A stretch of 64,000 bases of DNA from contig JARFIW010000453.1 of NCBI GenBank assembly GCA_036346225.1, forward strand, positions 5,642,001-5,706,000, written 5' to 3'. Source of the stretch: Platerodrilus igneus. Taxonomy: Eukaryota; Arthropoda; Insecta; Coleoptera; Lycidae. Made by a program: the position numbers and the translations under genes. The notes below the pieces were generated by a model, which was given only the letters and a program-made list of their open reading frames with translations, searched no databases and had not been told where the DNA came from. Positions 1 to 11,180 of the stretch are shown here, piece by piece. The first letter of the stretch is position 1. Each line of letters begins with the position of its first letter.

Positions 1-39
1 TAGTATAATTTGAGTATCTTGACGTTTATTTTATGTTTC

Positions 40-195
40 CTTGTAAGCTTATTTGGAAGTATTTTTAGAATATTCTCGAAGTTTGTTTAGATATTTATTT
101 AGAAGTATGTTTTGGAGGTACATCCAGACGTTTAATCAGAAGTATATTTGGAAGTACACTCAGACGAATATTTAGAGGTACACTTAGAGCCCTAA
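40..195. repeat. degenerate ~24-bp tandem repeat
   Basis: Variants of a unit like tttagaagtacactcagacg recur about six times with many substitutions. The repeat is too diverged for a reliable copy count. Confidence 0.4.
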
Positions 196-2524
196 ATTTC
201 TTAAATATTAGAATTAAATTCAATTAATAGTTTACCTTATGTTTTAAGATCAAAGCGGCTACTTCTTGTTTTATAAATTGGCACTTTTAATTTTCACTAT
301 TTTAATAAATTATTAATTCTCACTAAGTTCACTTTTACGTAATATTTCACTTTTAATTGACGTTGTTGGTGCCTTGGTCGAAGATATACTGAATGCTTAT
401 GAGGTGCCCATAGTATTTATAGACTCCTATCTATTTTCCTTTTGGTGTTCATCGTGTGCTTGTTGATGAAGGCGTCATTCCTTGCGCTTATCTCTATAAA
501 AAAAGTTCTTACACTACCTTTTGGGAACGGCTTCTCATTTCTGCTCACCCTGGCTAGCTCAACAACCGGCTTCTTCTTGCATACTTACCATCCTAAGTAC
601 CTTTCTTTCTCACAAACACAGTCAAATGAAATTACCACTCTAATAAAGCAACAAAACATACCACCTTTCTATTTACACATATTAACAAGTTTACATTATT
701 AAAAAAATATTTACACCTTGATACAGACAGTTTCATAAAACTGTTACCATCTCATTCATTAAATCCTTTAAAATTTTATGATTTTAGTATATTTCAACAA
801 ATTTCTTTAAGACGAGTAGATGGACCCGCCATGCAACCCTAGATTGATTTTATTCTGGTCTATTTTGAGCTCATTATAACTCAGTTCCTTTAAATGCTTT
901 TAAACCTCGCATTTTTATTAAAAATTAAATCTGAAGACCCATTTACTCCTTACAACAACATTTTATATCATCAATAAACATTTTCAAATAATCAATATTA
1001 ATTGTCCTGTACATATATCCCTTTAAATGAGTTTTATGGTAATAAATACACCCTCAATAAGTCAAAACACTCAAACACAAAAATATCAGCACAAATGTTT
1101 AAGCAAAAAGCAGGAATTTAATTTTCTTTACCTGTAGTAGGCTTCGTCTCTCGTCACCTCTGAAGATGGGTACCAGAAACCCTCGTCGTTGTGTCCATAT
1201 ACTTAACGATCATGCGTGGATCCAACTGATCCCCACTATTCAAATCTCTGCAACTACCTTCAATCTTCTACCCAGATATTTGTCTTGTCCAAACTTAACA
1301 TTCCATACTACTACACTTCATGCATACTAGTTAAGCTTTAGGATTCGCTTACCCAAGTACCATCCCATCATTCAATTGAGTCGTGTAGTAACGGCACCTT
1401 TTGTCTAGACCTTAGCACCCACTCGTGCAAATCACTTTTACTATTTTTCCGGTACGTTACTACAGCTTGACATACTTTAAAATAGGATGTTGTATGCTAC
1501 TTTACCGAATACACAATAATTAATACACGTATGAGCATATACTATCAATTACGTTGGAGATCTAAGCGCGATCTAAGATCTAAGTGAAAGAGAGCTTTAA
1601 TATCTTTCTCAGAGTATTTATACGCTTTTCACAACGCCTCAAGAAACCTCAGTTTATCGAAAAGCTTATTGCTAAAATTACTTCCACAAATTTTGAACGT
1701 AACGTCTGAAAAATTCCGAGATCACCATAATGTTACACTAAATTTCGTTTAATACCTCAACGGATACACTCTTCTCAAAACTGCTAGCATTAGACCAATG
1801 ATACAGTTTTCCCTCATTATCACGTTCCACCTCTCAGCTATCTTTCTCCGTTCCACCCATAGTTATTGCCTCTTTTAGAAACCCCTCTCAAGCTACAGAA
1901 AATTGATATTGTTGTTGGCGTTCACATTTCCCCTTGTATTTTAGACGTGACTTGTAACCAACGCTTTCTTATACGTTTCTCTGTCTGTTTTACATTATAT
2001 ATCGTTCATTTCACTCAGTCTTCAAGGCACTTGTTATTTTTAATCAGTTTGTCAAACCAACCGTTGCAAACAATTTCATAGAAATTCCGTGTCAACGTAT
2101 AATCAAGTTCTATGAACTCGACATTTAACTAACAGGTGTTTTTCGAAGCCACTTGTTTAAAATAACAATTCCAAGTTTATCTCCTTTTTAGGATTTGTAA
2201 AACGACCGTTTTCGTTTATGTAAATGAAAATATGCGTTTAAATTATTGATTTTCTATACTTGAAAACTCCGTTTCTGCCTCCATGCGCTTGATTTAAAAT
2301 TATTACAATTTAATTATGCGTATCCTTAAGTTTGTATGTACTCTAAAGCTTCTTCCCTTTGTGCAATTTTAACACTCTAATTTAGAATTACAAAATCTGT
2401 TAATAACCGTCCGTCTTCACTATCTAAGCTGATTAATTTGGCGCGTAAATAGATTGTTCATATTTTCTATATACACAGTTGATAAAATTTTAATGTCTAC
2501 ACCTATTTAACCTATAATTCTACG

Positions 2525-2527
<3 letters not shown>

Positions 2528-2567
<40 letters not shown>
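2528..2567. repeat. (TA)n microsatellite
   Basis: An uninterrupted TA dinucleotide run of 40 bp. Confidence 0.95.
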
Positions 2568-2569
<2 letters not shown>

Positions 2570-3507
2570 GGGATGTTACAGAAAACAACAAAGTTCAAAC
2601 CATGAATAGAAGTTGAAGTTATAGGTTTCCTATCACTTGTATAACGCGCTTAAATTACGCCATCAGAGCGATCACATATTTGGCAGCTTGGTTATAATAT
2701 CAATTATTATCCAATGTGTGGTTGTATAAATATTTCCAATCACTTAAATGCACTATTTCAAGTTTTTATATGACATTAGAATTTGTCTTAAAATGTCTTA
2801 TAATAACACGGAGTGCCGTTAGTCTTCATTGGACAGTTGTCATTTATTGTTTAATACAAATCGAAATACAAGCTAACTTCTCAACAGATAAATAAATATT
2901 AGATGCAATTTTACGCCAGATTTATTACTAATCTGAAGAAGTTTCAAATTAAACTAGTGATTGAAAATAGAACGAAAATAAAGATTTGAATTTGATTAAA
3001 ATCTGAACGTTTAGGTTACTAATAGAAAGTGTTTACCAGTTGTGCCATCACAGCGTTGAGGTAAGCTGTAGTGTCAATTAGCATCCAATTCTTTTTTGTA
3101 ATATTTCTAATTATTTTAACGATTTGTCCATAAAAACTTATTTTTGTTGTTAAAAATTTTTATAACTTAAAAACATAGTGGAAGTGGAAAAAAGCCGATA
3201 TAGCGATCATTTGACGTATTGTAAAAGTGTGCATTATTCGAGAAATCCAATCACTAAATAATGTGTTTCAGTTAGAGATAGGGTTTAATTATTCAGCAGG
3301 CAAATGTACGACTAACAGTGAAGCCATTCAGTGTTTCTAAATTACAATTGGTCCTCTCACATATTTTAATCTATTATACATCACTTGCAGCGTTGACTGA
3401 TAAGTCAACGGTTGCAGGTAAACCAGAAATGTATGAGTCATACTTTACTGTTGCCTAAGGATAGGATTTGTATAATTTCTAAGACAGGTAATAGTTTTAT
3501 AATGAAT

Positions 3508-3660
3508 ATCATCATCATTAGGTCTTCAGTCCTGGAACTGGTTAGACGCGTTCCATCATTATTCCTTATTCTGAGGTAACCTACTCATTTCCTAAAATTT
3601 CCAGTTTGATATAGGCCTACTTCTACCTCATTTTTTCCTATCTCTGATTGTAATATATAT
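3508..3660 (-). mobile_element. 5'-truncated LINE tail fragment
   Basis: On the minus strand this matches the last ~150 bp of the RTE-like LINE family seen in longer copies at 6.3-7.5, 16-20 and 25-27 kb. That includes the segment encoding the C-terminal end of the reverse transcriptase ORF. It ends in a short (ATG)n-like tail (catcatcatcatt on the plus strand). It is a dead, heavily 5'-truncated insertion. Confidence 0.6.
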
Positions 3661-5312
3661 TGCTGTGATAAGGGGTTGTTTAGGGGTGTATTGAGTAGTA
3701 GGGGTCGTGTAGTAACTATAAATAGCAATGGCAACCAGAAAAATAAGTAATTCGTACATTATGTAAATAGACAGCATTTAACACCCTGTATATAGACCGT
3801 AATTAACTTTAAACAATGCCAGCAAACATATCTTTTGATAATAGAACGCGCATTCAGCAGAGAAATAATCGTACATGTAATTAAAACTACGTTGAGAATG
3901 TTTAACAAGTTTAGAAAATAAAGACGCAGAAGATAAAACAAAATCTAATAAAGATCAGTCTAAATAAATACATGAACGAAAACAGCACTAGAGTTACACA
4001 TCATTTATTTTTGTACAATTATCCAAAAGCATTATCTATAAAAAACACAGACGTAAGTTAAAAGTCTGGCCACGATAACAAATAATAAGGCAATCAAAGA
4101 TTGCAAATAAACACCATGACACGGAAATTCGAAAGAGTTTCATCAGAAATCAGCTTGAAAACAAACCTGGTTGGTCGCGACAATCTGCAAAACTGCTTGG
4201 AAACCCAATCCAAAGATAGTAGGAAAAAGCTATTTAACACCCACCGATGATAAGGCAGCTCAGTTTCCACTTGAAGCACGTTGAATCCACATCACTTTTA
4301 ACCAGAAATCTACGCGTAAGATAAATGAAAATTTATAATATAGTGAAAATAGTGCTGCATAAAAATTGTATTAAGAATATATAAAAAGTTATTGCCGTTT
4401 TTTTTTAGAAAACGTGAGTAGAAATTGGGTAATTAATTTAAATTAAATATTTATAATGATATAGGGCTTCTAATGCGCGTCGAAAATAATTCTAATTCAA
4501 ATCCATAGTCCTAAGGCGATAATTCTAATTATGGGACAATTCTAATACGCTGCTAATTTATGATCCGAAGTCTGGAATTCCAAGTGTTATTTAAGGGAAG
4601 AGATTCAAAGCATACGCAGAGAAAATAAAGCACGAGGTGAATTTTTGAAAACAAGTGGTAACTGTACTGAAATATTGGTTTGACAAAACAGAATATAGGT
4701 ATTCAATTGAAGACAGTAACGGGGTGTTGATCCACAACACGAAACAACATATCAGGGGATCACAGGTCAGATCTACTTAATTTTAAGGAATCTTTTCAAT
4801 TTAAATTTTAATACTGAATTTATTCAATTTATCCAAAACTTGTAAAGAGTCAACAGGAACATTGCATGCGTTTAAACTTACGTCATAAATCATAAAAAGG
4901 TCTCGAACGTTCCAGATTTTTTTGTAAAAGGTGTTGTTTTTGGTGACTTTATATTGAATTTAAAGTATATAAATTTTGGGATAAATAATCCATACGATAT
5001 TAATTGATTGAAGGGTGTATTTAAAGAATTTCAAAAACTGTAAATATTATATCCTTTCATTATATGAATGTTGATTGACTTTGTTTTATCAATTCAAACA
5101 GGTAATCATAAAGGGGTGAAAGAAAATTGATCATCGTAACGATGTACACTCTGTGTAAATTGAAAAGGGCTAGCCGTGGCATAATAATAAAAGTAAAAAA
5201 TTAATTTGAGAAGAACACAGAGCGGTGGCGTTCAGTAGAACGTTTATTACACCGAGTACGGTGTTATCATATCAATTTATATGACGCAATAACAACGTGG
5301 GGAGATAAATAC

Positions 5313-5318
<6 letters not shown>
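3661..5318. other. AT-rich non-coding stretch
   Basis: I see no supported gene, RNA or mobile element here. The short open frames near 3.76-3.94 and 4.09-4.28 kb have no family features. Confidence 0.5.

Positions 5319-5366
<48 letters not shown>
5319..5366. repeat. (TA)n microsatellite
   Basis: An uninterrupted TA run of 48 bp next to the left edge of the LINE tail cluster at 5.39-7.5 kb. Confidence 0.95.
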
Positions 5367-5368
<2 letters not shown>

Positions 5369-5389
5369 AGCACTACTCCCCAAAAATGC

Positions 5390-5757
5390 TTAGAACATAT
5401 ACTGTCCTTTTATTTCTCCTATTTTTTTCTCTTATTGTTTTCCATATATGCTTTCAACAATTTTGTTCTTGTTTCTATGTTTGTTGTCTTCGAACATAGC
5501 CCCTGCTCTTTCTTGTTACATGCACTTTGGTTCCCCTTCTACTGTTTTACAAATATATATCCTATTTCGCCTATATTCAGTAGTATGTGAAGGGTGTTAA
5601 GCAGTCTGCGGCTACCAAGATCTCTCAACACTCGAACATTTACCGAATTAATAGTTTTCCAATATATCCTTTCGTACAAGGTTTATCGTCTTGAAATTGA
5701 TTAGACGCGTACCTCCACTTATTTTTATTCTGAGCTTACGCAGTTCCCTGAAGTTTC
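5390..5757 (-). mobile_element. LINE 3'-tail module (RT C-terminus piece plus tail unit)
   Basis: Read on the minus strand, this is a ~160-bp piece of the reverse transcriptase C-terminal coding region (5390-5560). It is preceded by the ~270-bp 3'-tail unit of the same LINE family, recognisable by the 'aagggggttaagcagnctg' block and the 'ggaaaactattaattc' block. The same order, tail unit next to an RT C-terminal scrap, recurs at 20.6-20.96 and 44.5-45.3 kb. Confidence 0.55.
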
Positions 5758-5772
5758 CATAGCTTAGATACA

Positions 5773-6074
5773 CTACATTTGATTTTCCAATGCTCCACCC
5801 GAAGGTACTACATTGGCCAGAAGACGAGTTTTTTGTTGCCTGGAAATTTAGAATTTTGCCGAACCCTTGCCGTTCCAGGCTAGGTAGGGATCTTTAACGT
5901 GCGTGACAACACTCACACACGGGACCTCCATTTAACCTCTCATCCGAACGAGGGCGTAATTTTTGTGAAAAATGCTCACCTGTCATTTTTCAAGCAGTCG
6001 ACCGTGTCGGGATTTGAACCCAGGACCTTGGGATCCGTAGTCTTACGGTTACTACATTGATCCACGGCGACGCT
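5773..6074 (-). mobile_element. tRNA-derived SINE with 15-bp target duplication
   Basis: On the minus strand the 5' part resembles a tRNA: an A-box-like segment, then a B-box (ggttcaaatcccg) followed by the block 'acacggt'. The ~215-bp body contains 'aatggaggtcccgtgtgtg' and ends with 'ggagcattggaaaat'. It is flanked by perfect copies of CATAGCTTAGATACA at 5758-5772 and 6075-6089. The flanking DNA is LINE tail. Other copies lie at 20282, 27707/44078, 44203 and 51.6 kb. Confidence 0.85.
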
Positions 6075-6089
6075 CATAGCTTAGATACA

Positions 6090-6300
6090 GCTCGGTTCCC
6101 CTTCTGTTGTTTTCTAATTATGTGTCCTATTTTACAGAGATTCAGTATTGTGTGAAGGGGGTTAAGCAGACTGTGACTACCAAGATCCCCAACACTCAGA
6201 CATTTGCGAATTAATAGTTTTCCAGTAAATGCTTTCATACAATTAAATATTGCAAAACCAATACCTGTAGTTGCTTATAATAATTATCAGGTTTAAATAC
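6090..6300 (-). mobile_element. LINE 3'-tail unit
   Basis: This is the non-coding 3' part of the LINE that lies immediately to the right. It is recognisable by the shared blocks 'gaaggggaaccgag' and 'ggaaaactattaattcgcaaatg' (minus strand). The SINE at 5773-6074 was inserted into it. Confidence 0.5.
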
Positions 6301-7505
6301 AATTATTTATTTTGTCATTACGTTTCCCTCTTGGTACTGCTTGGACGCGTGCCTCCATTGAATTCTATTCTGAGCTAGCTTACACATTTTCCTGAAATTC
6401 CCCCAGCCTACATCTCTAACTATCTGTGTACAATAGTCAAACCTAGGGGGTACCACTACCTGTCTTTTTCCTATCTCTACTTCTAATATGTTACGCACTA
6501 TTCCCTCATGCTTTAGTATGTAGCCTATCATCCTATCTCTCCTATATTTTACTGTTTTTCACATATTTCTTACTTCCGTGCCATTTCTAGTACCTCTTTG
6601 TTCTTAACTTTGTCTGTCCATGATATCTTCATCATTCGTCTGTAGTAACACATTTCTTGTTTGCTTCTCCCAAGTTCCACAGCCACACAGTGCTGTGCTC
6701 CACACATATGTTTTAAGCAATCTTTTCCTTGTTTCTATGTTTGTTGTCTTTCAACACAGTAGTTGCTTTTTCTTGTTACATGTAGCACGACCTTGTGCTA
6801 ATCTTTGTTTTATATTTTTTGCGCTTTTCCCATCTCGCGTTATTTGGCTTTCTAGGTAGCAGAAATCCTTAACCTCTTGTATGTTCTCGTTACCTACTTG
6901 TACCCTTGTTTTTGATTTATTTTCCCCTCCTTTGCATACTAGTGCATTAGTTTTATTTATGTTAATTTTCATACCATGTTTCTCTGTTAGAACTGTTTCC
7001 ATTTGATTAGGAGCAGCTTTTAACTCTTCCTCTATATTATCTGCAAATCTAAGCATATCAATCTTTTGTCCCTGCATAATAATTCCAAATGTCTTCCTGC
7101 ATTTGATAGCATTCATTGCCTCTTCGATGTACAAGTTAAAATTAATGAGGATAGGGCACATCCATGTCTCACCTTTCTTAATATTTACTTCTGTACGTTC
7201 CTGCTTTAATTCTATTACCGCTGTTTGTTCTTTGTATAAGCTATGTATTATCCGTCTATCCCTAAAACTCATTACAATCTTTTGAGTATTTCAAACATTT
7301 TTTTCCATTTTACATTGTCGAATGCTTTTTTCAGATCTACAAACCCTACATACACGCTTTCCCCTTTTCTATTGTTTTCTCCATTATCACTCTCAGAGCT
7401 AAAATAGCCTCCCGTGTTCCCCTGTTTCGCCTAAACACAAATTGTTCTTCTCCTAATATTTCTTCTGCTCGTTTTTTCATTCGTCTTCGTACATTTTTTT
7501 TCTTA
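6301..7505 (-). pseudogene. 5'-truncated RTE-like LINE reverse transcriptase
   Basis: The minus strand encodes the palm-to-C-terminus part of a non-LTR reverse transcriptase of the RTE/BovB-like type. The segment from 7272 to 6751 carries LRFADN, a damaged form of the catalytic FADD motif. It then shows the family blocks CYLESQITRDGKSA and IKQRLAQGRA, and 6531-6307 encodes the usual C-terminal end. The copy is cut off on its 5' side near 7505, just before the RT fingers (FRRNRGTREAIL region), so the endonuclease domain is missing. Several stops and frameshifts confirm that it is dead. The truncation is typical of target-primed insertion. Confidence 0.8.
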
Positions 7506-7980
7506 GTGTAATGAAAAAGAGTTCATGTTTATACTCGGAGCTTGACGGTGAGGTTTCAAGACGCTTTTTTCTACATAGATATATCAAATAGTGTTACTTA
7601 AAAAAATATAATCTTTTTAACCACCTGTTATGTGTTTAATTGGTCCTTCCAATGTTAAATAATTAGTAATTATAAATAAAAATAACACCAAATTTACAAG
7701 TTTTATTCTTAACCGAAAAACGATCTATGTTGTAATGTTTCAGTATGCACTTCTGCTATATGCTTCTTTCGTGTACGAATTATTAACAGAAAAGTAAATA
7801 GTACTAATATCAAGTGGATCAAATCCCATAGGACTAAGAGTGGTCCATATCCATACATTCTTTCTTGATTACATTAGATAAATTTATTTTTAATTTTTAA
7901 TAGCTTAATTTGAACAGTCTCATACTCAATATTAAACAATGACTAGCAAACTCGAATTGTACCAACTCATTATTTATAAT
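7506..7980. other. non-coding; probable 3' flank of the glycosyltransferase gene
   Basis: AT-rich DNA between the LINE and the stop codon of the minus-strand gene. It probably includes that gene's 3' UTR. I see no further feature. Confidence 0.4.
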
Positions 7981-9510
7981 TTACAAAAAGTTTAAATTTT
8001 CTAGTGCATTTTGTACCTTTTCAATCAAAATTTCTTTATACCTCCATATATTGGTGTCCATTACCGAATTACTTTTAATACTTAGACAGGTTTTCTCTAA
8101 CTCTGGAACACAATCGCTCCTGTAATGTTGAAGTTGTGCGTCCTCCAAACTTATTTCGTACCCCCTGCAAACACCCAAACAGTCAATCGGATAGTGGTTG
8201 TGCAACGTCAAAACTTCTTCAGTACTGAAGAAAGATTTAACATACTCTCCTATCGTAACGTTAACACTTCTGTAGACGTGTTGCAACATATGCATATATC
8301 TAGGAATTTCTAGAAACCACTCGTGAGTATGTTGTTGATTATCGAGAAAGTATCGGTTTTGAGCACTGTAGGATGTCTGTTCGTGACCAACTTCATGTAG
8401 CACTTTTGTTAAAAGCTCTTTCCAAGAACTGACGTTGTTTGGAACTATAACTTCGTCAATGTCAAGCAAAAGTATATATTTGTACTCGTGCATGTGTTGA
8501 TAAAAACAGTCGTTGTACGGAACCACTTCGTTAATGCGTTTTCGTTGCACTCTTTTTTTAAAATAATAACTTCGCAATGCAGGTAGATTTGGCTGGTTAC
8601 CTGCTAGCTGAAATGGGGTTACTTGTACCATATCTTGTTCCTGGTAGTAATTCAAAACCTTTGTGACATTTTGATGCACGCTAAAGATGTAGAAGTGAAC
8701 CATATCGTTGCCTAAAAGACTGAGCAACTCGATCCATTCGACTAATTTCAGTGATAGATCTAGACCAGGGTAGTCCAGCCCTTTTACGCAAACTGCAAAT
8801 TCCTTTTTTGTGTCATATTTGTTATAAATAATTTTAAGTAGATTTGTCGCAGTGTCACACTTCTCGTTAACTAAAGAAACAGCAACTGGGATGTCTTTTG
8901 AAATTGTTTTTGGAAGATTGCAGGATATCAAGTATGGTTCATATTCACCTTCTTCATGCTGCATCCATTCTCTACGCCAAATATACCTATAATCCTCAGC
9001 TTTTATAATGAAAGGATGTTGTTTGTTATCATACCAGAGTTGACAGTACGTTGTAATACTCGGGTCTATTCTGTTAACCATTCCAAGCAACCGTACAGAA
9101 GGGCCTTCTTTATTATATAAACGATTGTCGAAATATGCGTTTAGAAGTTGAAACGTTCCATTCGATGTAACTAAGGTTTGCCAATAGATATTATTAAATT
9201 GAAGATCGACAAGCTGGGGAAAATGTGCGCATTTTGAGTTTAGTTTCAAATTAGAACGTTGGCGCGTTTTCCAGAAACTTACCGGTAAGTTTGAAGCAGT
9301 TTTTGCTATTTGCTCAATCAATTCATCGTTTGATAGAAATAATTTTCTATCGACTTGCGGCATTATTTCTATGGTAAATTCGTTGTTATGGACATCTTTT
9401 ATTGTTTTATAGTTGCGTTGTACTTCTAAGTAATGTAACGCTAGCAGCAGTAAAAACGCCAATAACAGCAAAAATCCTGCCTTTTGAAAATTTTGACGCC
9501 CAAAAACCAT
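7981..9510 (-). CDS. GT92-family glycosyltransferase (type II membrane protein)
   Basis: This is an intact single-exon gene of 509 codons from the ATG at 9510. An upstream in-frame ATG at 9654 would add 48 residues. I prefer 9510 because it places a short basic N-terminus (MVFGRQNFQK) directly before a leucine-rich membrane anchor (FLLLLAFLLLLALHYL), the usual type II Golgi layout. The rest looks lumenal, with several N-x-S/T sites. Features of glycosyltransferase family 92 (DUF23) are a central VHFYIFSVHQN block, the acidic metal-binding motif LLLDIDE and conserved cysteines near the C-terminus. Family members transfer galactose-type sugars onto glycoprotein or glycolipid cores; the substrate here cannot be read from sequence. 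It is the best-preserved host gene in the window and has no frame breaks, unlike the surrounding repeats. Confidence 0.85.
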   Translation of the reverse strand: MVFGRQNFQKAGFLLLLAFLLLLALHYLEVQRNYKTIKDVHNNEFTIEIMPQVDRKLFLSNDELIEQIAKTASNLPVSFWKTRQRSNLKLNSKCAHFPQLVDLQFNNIYWQTLVTSNGTFQLLNAYFDNRLYNKEGPSVRLLGMVNRIDPSITTYCQLWYDNKQHPFIIKAEDYRYIWRREWMQHEEGEYEPYLISCNLPKTISKDIPVAVSLVNEKCDTATNLLKIIYNKYDTKKEFAVCVKGLDYPGLDLSLKLVEWIELLSLLGNDMVHFYIFSVHQNVTKVLNYYQEQDMVQVTPFQLAGNQPNLPALRSYYFKKRVQRKRINEVVPYNDCFYQHMHEYKYILLLDIDEVIVPNNVSSWKELLTKVLHEVGHEQTSYSAQNRYFLDNQQHTHEWFLEIPRYMHMLQHVYRSVNVTIGEYVKSFFSTEEVLTLHNHYPIDCLGVCRGYEISLEDAQLQHYRSDCVPELEKTCLSIKSNSVMDTNIWRYKEILIEKVQNALENLNFL

Positions 9511-11180
9511 ATTTCGGTAATGCACTTTAAAATTAATGTCATTTCTGAGTCTTACTATATCGACTATAACATAAAATTGCAATTTGTTTCTATGTTGTCG
9601 TAGCCGGAAAACCACAAAGTGACGATATCTAACTAGACTATCGTTAACAAACAAAACTAAACGCTTATTTTTTAATACGTTTATAAATTTATTTGTTAGT
9701 AATTAATTTGAAACAACCGTATGCAGATAGAACGATATCTATTCTGGTCTACAAATACAGTTTAACTAATAATAACTAAATGATTATGAATGTGTGCTAA
9801 AACGTAAGAAGTCACTTAATGATAAGGTTTATGGTTATGTACGAACAGTGTTAGTAAAGTTTATAGCTTGATAATACCTTCCAAGGTTGGTTCTGGTTTA
9901 ATTGAGAACAGTTGAAGTTACATGTATTTATGAAACAATCGTAAAAATATAATTTCATATCTACTAGTTCTAGAAATTTAGCGTAAAATCTACTTATTAG
10001 TTAGGCACTTTTTAATTCTATCACAAGAACAAATTCGTTTTACTTATAATGCACTGCAAATACAGGGGTTATATACAGTTTATAGGAATTTAACGCTATT
10101 GAGTTAATTTGCGGCACTGGTAAGTAGAAAGGAATTATTAATTTCAGTTAGTTAAATGAACTTCAATACGAAAATAGCCTTAAAAATTTATAGAGCCTTG
10201 GGTAGTTCACATTTTATAAAGAGGCTGTTTTATTATAATATTAAAGTAAAATACAGAGATAAACAGAAATGGGCCTAATGTAGAGTAAATATAACAAGCA
10301 ATTAAAATCGTATTAATTTAGAAAAATGCCGCTATAGTTCAGTAAATAACCAGCCTATGAACGCGTATACGTAAACATTCACACAAGTTTAAAGACACCA
10401 AAATCATTGCAAATAGTAAATTTAGTCACAAAAATTACATTGCAAACATAAACAATGAGTCGCCTTTGAAAGTATGAGTACTAGATAACCGTGGACCTAA
10501 CCGAAATGATATTTAACTTAAAACAAGACGGCTTCAGACGCACTATCCGTGTGAATGAGATAAAAATCAATCGGGTAGTGATGGACTCGAGTCGAGCTAT
10601 GCGTTAGCTCGGCTCGGCTCGAGATCACTAAAGTTGAACTCGGCTCAAAATTAAATTGTTAGTTCGGCTCGAAACTCGGCTTGAATTCGAGTCGAGCTTT
10701 GATCCGAGCCGAGCAATGCTCGCACTCTAATATGATTGTCTTTAGGATATACCAAAATGCGTTTATATTACACGTAGAACGTGCGTTAAAATACCCCCAC
10801 AAAACTTAACGAATTTTATAATGTCGATAACTTGTGCTCTAGTTCTGATGATATGTGAGTAACTTTTATAATTCATGGTTAAATGTTTTAAGACATACTA
10901 AGGCGAATTAAGATTCGGCAGTTACATTTTTGGAAAATATGTTCTTTACGGCACTACAGAGCTACATGTATCTAAAATAAATAATAAAAGCAACATTTTT
11001 TTATTTACAAAAAATATGGGACGGGTACTATACATTCCAAAGAAACTTAAATGCTGTAATGGATACAAGTATTTCTTTGGGAAAATATTATTCCACTCGC
11101 AAATCCATGGGAAAAATATACACTAAAATTTTGCAATTATCAATAAAGATGAAACTAATTATCATTAAAATTACTGCGGC
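9511..11180. other. upstream region of the GT92 gene; non-coding
   Basis: AT-rich. Bases 9511-9654 stay open in frame with the GT92 gene and may be 5' UTR or an N-terminal extension. Otherwise I find only the CTCGAG-rich block at 10575-10735 and no supported gene. Confidence 0.5.
10575..10735. repeat. CTCGAG/CTCGGCTC-rich inverted-repeat block
   Basis: A GC-rich island in AT-rich DNA, built from CTCGAG, GAGTCGAGC and CTCGGCTCGG words in both orientations. It starts 'tagtgatggactcgag' and ends 'gctcgcactcta'. Ends beginning TAGnG are common in hAT-type MITEs, but I found no 8-bp duplication around it, so the identity stays open. Confidence 0.4.

Larger units (their letters stand above)
1..3507. 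other. AT-rich non-coding stretch
   Basis: No coding region is supported here. The open frames are short, lack recognisable motifs and look like chance frames in AT-rich DNA. The stretch holds a degenerate short tandem repeat at its left edge and one (TA)n tract, listed separately. It may be intron or intergenic DNA of a gene outside the window. Confidence 0.6.

Noticed and set aside
442..2081. Short plus-strand frames with hydrophobic stretches at 442-702 and 1866-2081
   Set aside because: No family signature. Hydrophobicity results from T-rich DNA and no splice context supports exons.
2528..5366. The two (TA)n tracts as ends of one element
   Set aside because: They are simple microsatellites. 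The DNA between them shows no terminal repeats or coding content that ties them together.
8125..8313. Plus-strand open frame inside the GT92 gene
   Set aside because: Shadow of the well-supported minus-strand coding sequence.
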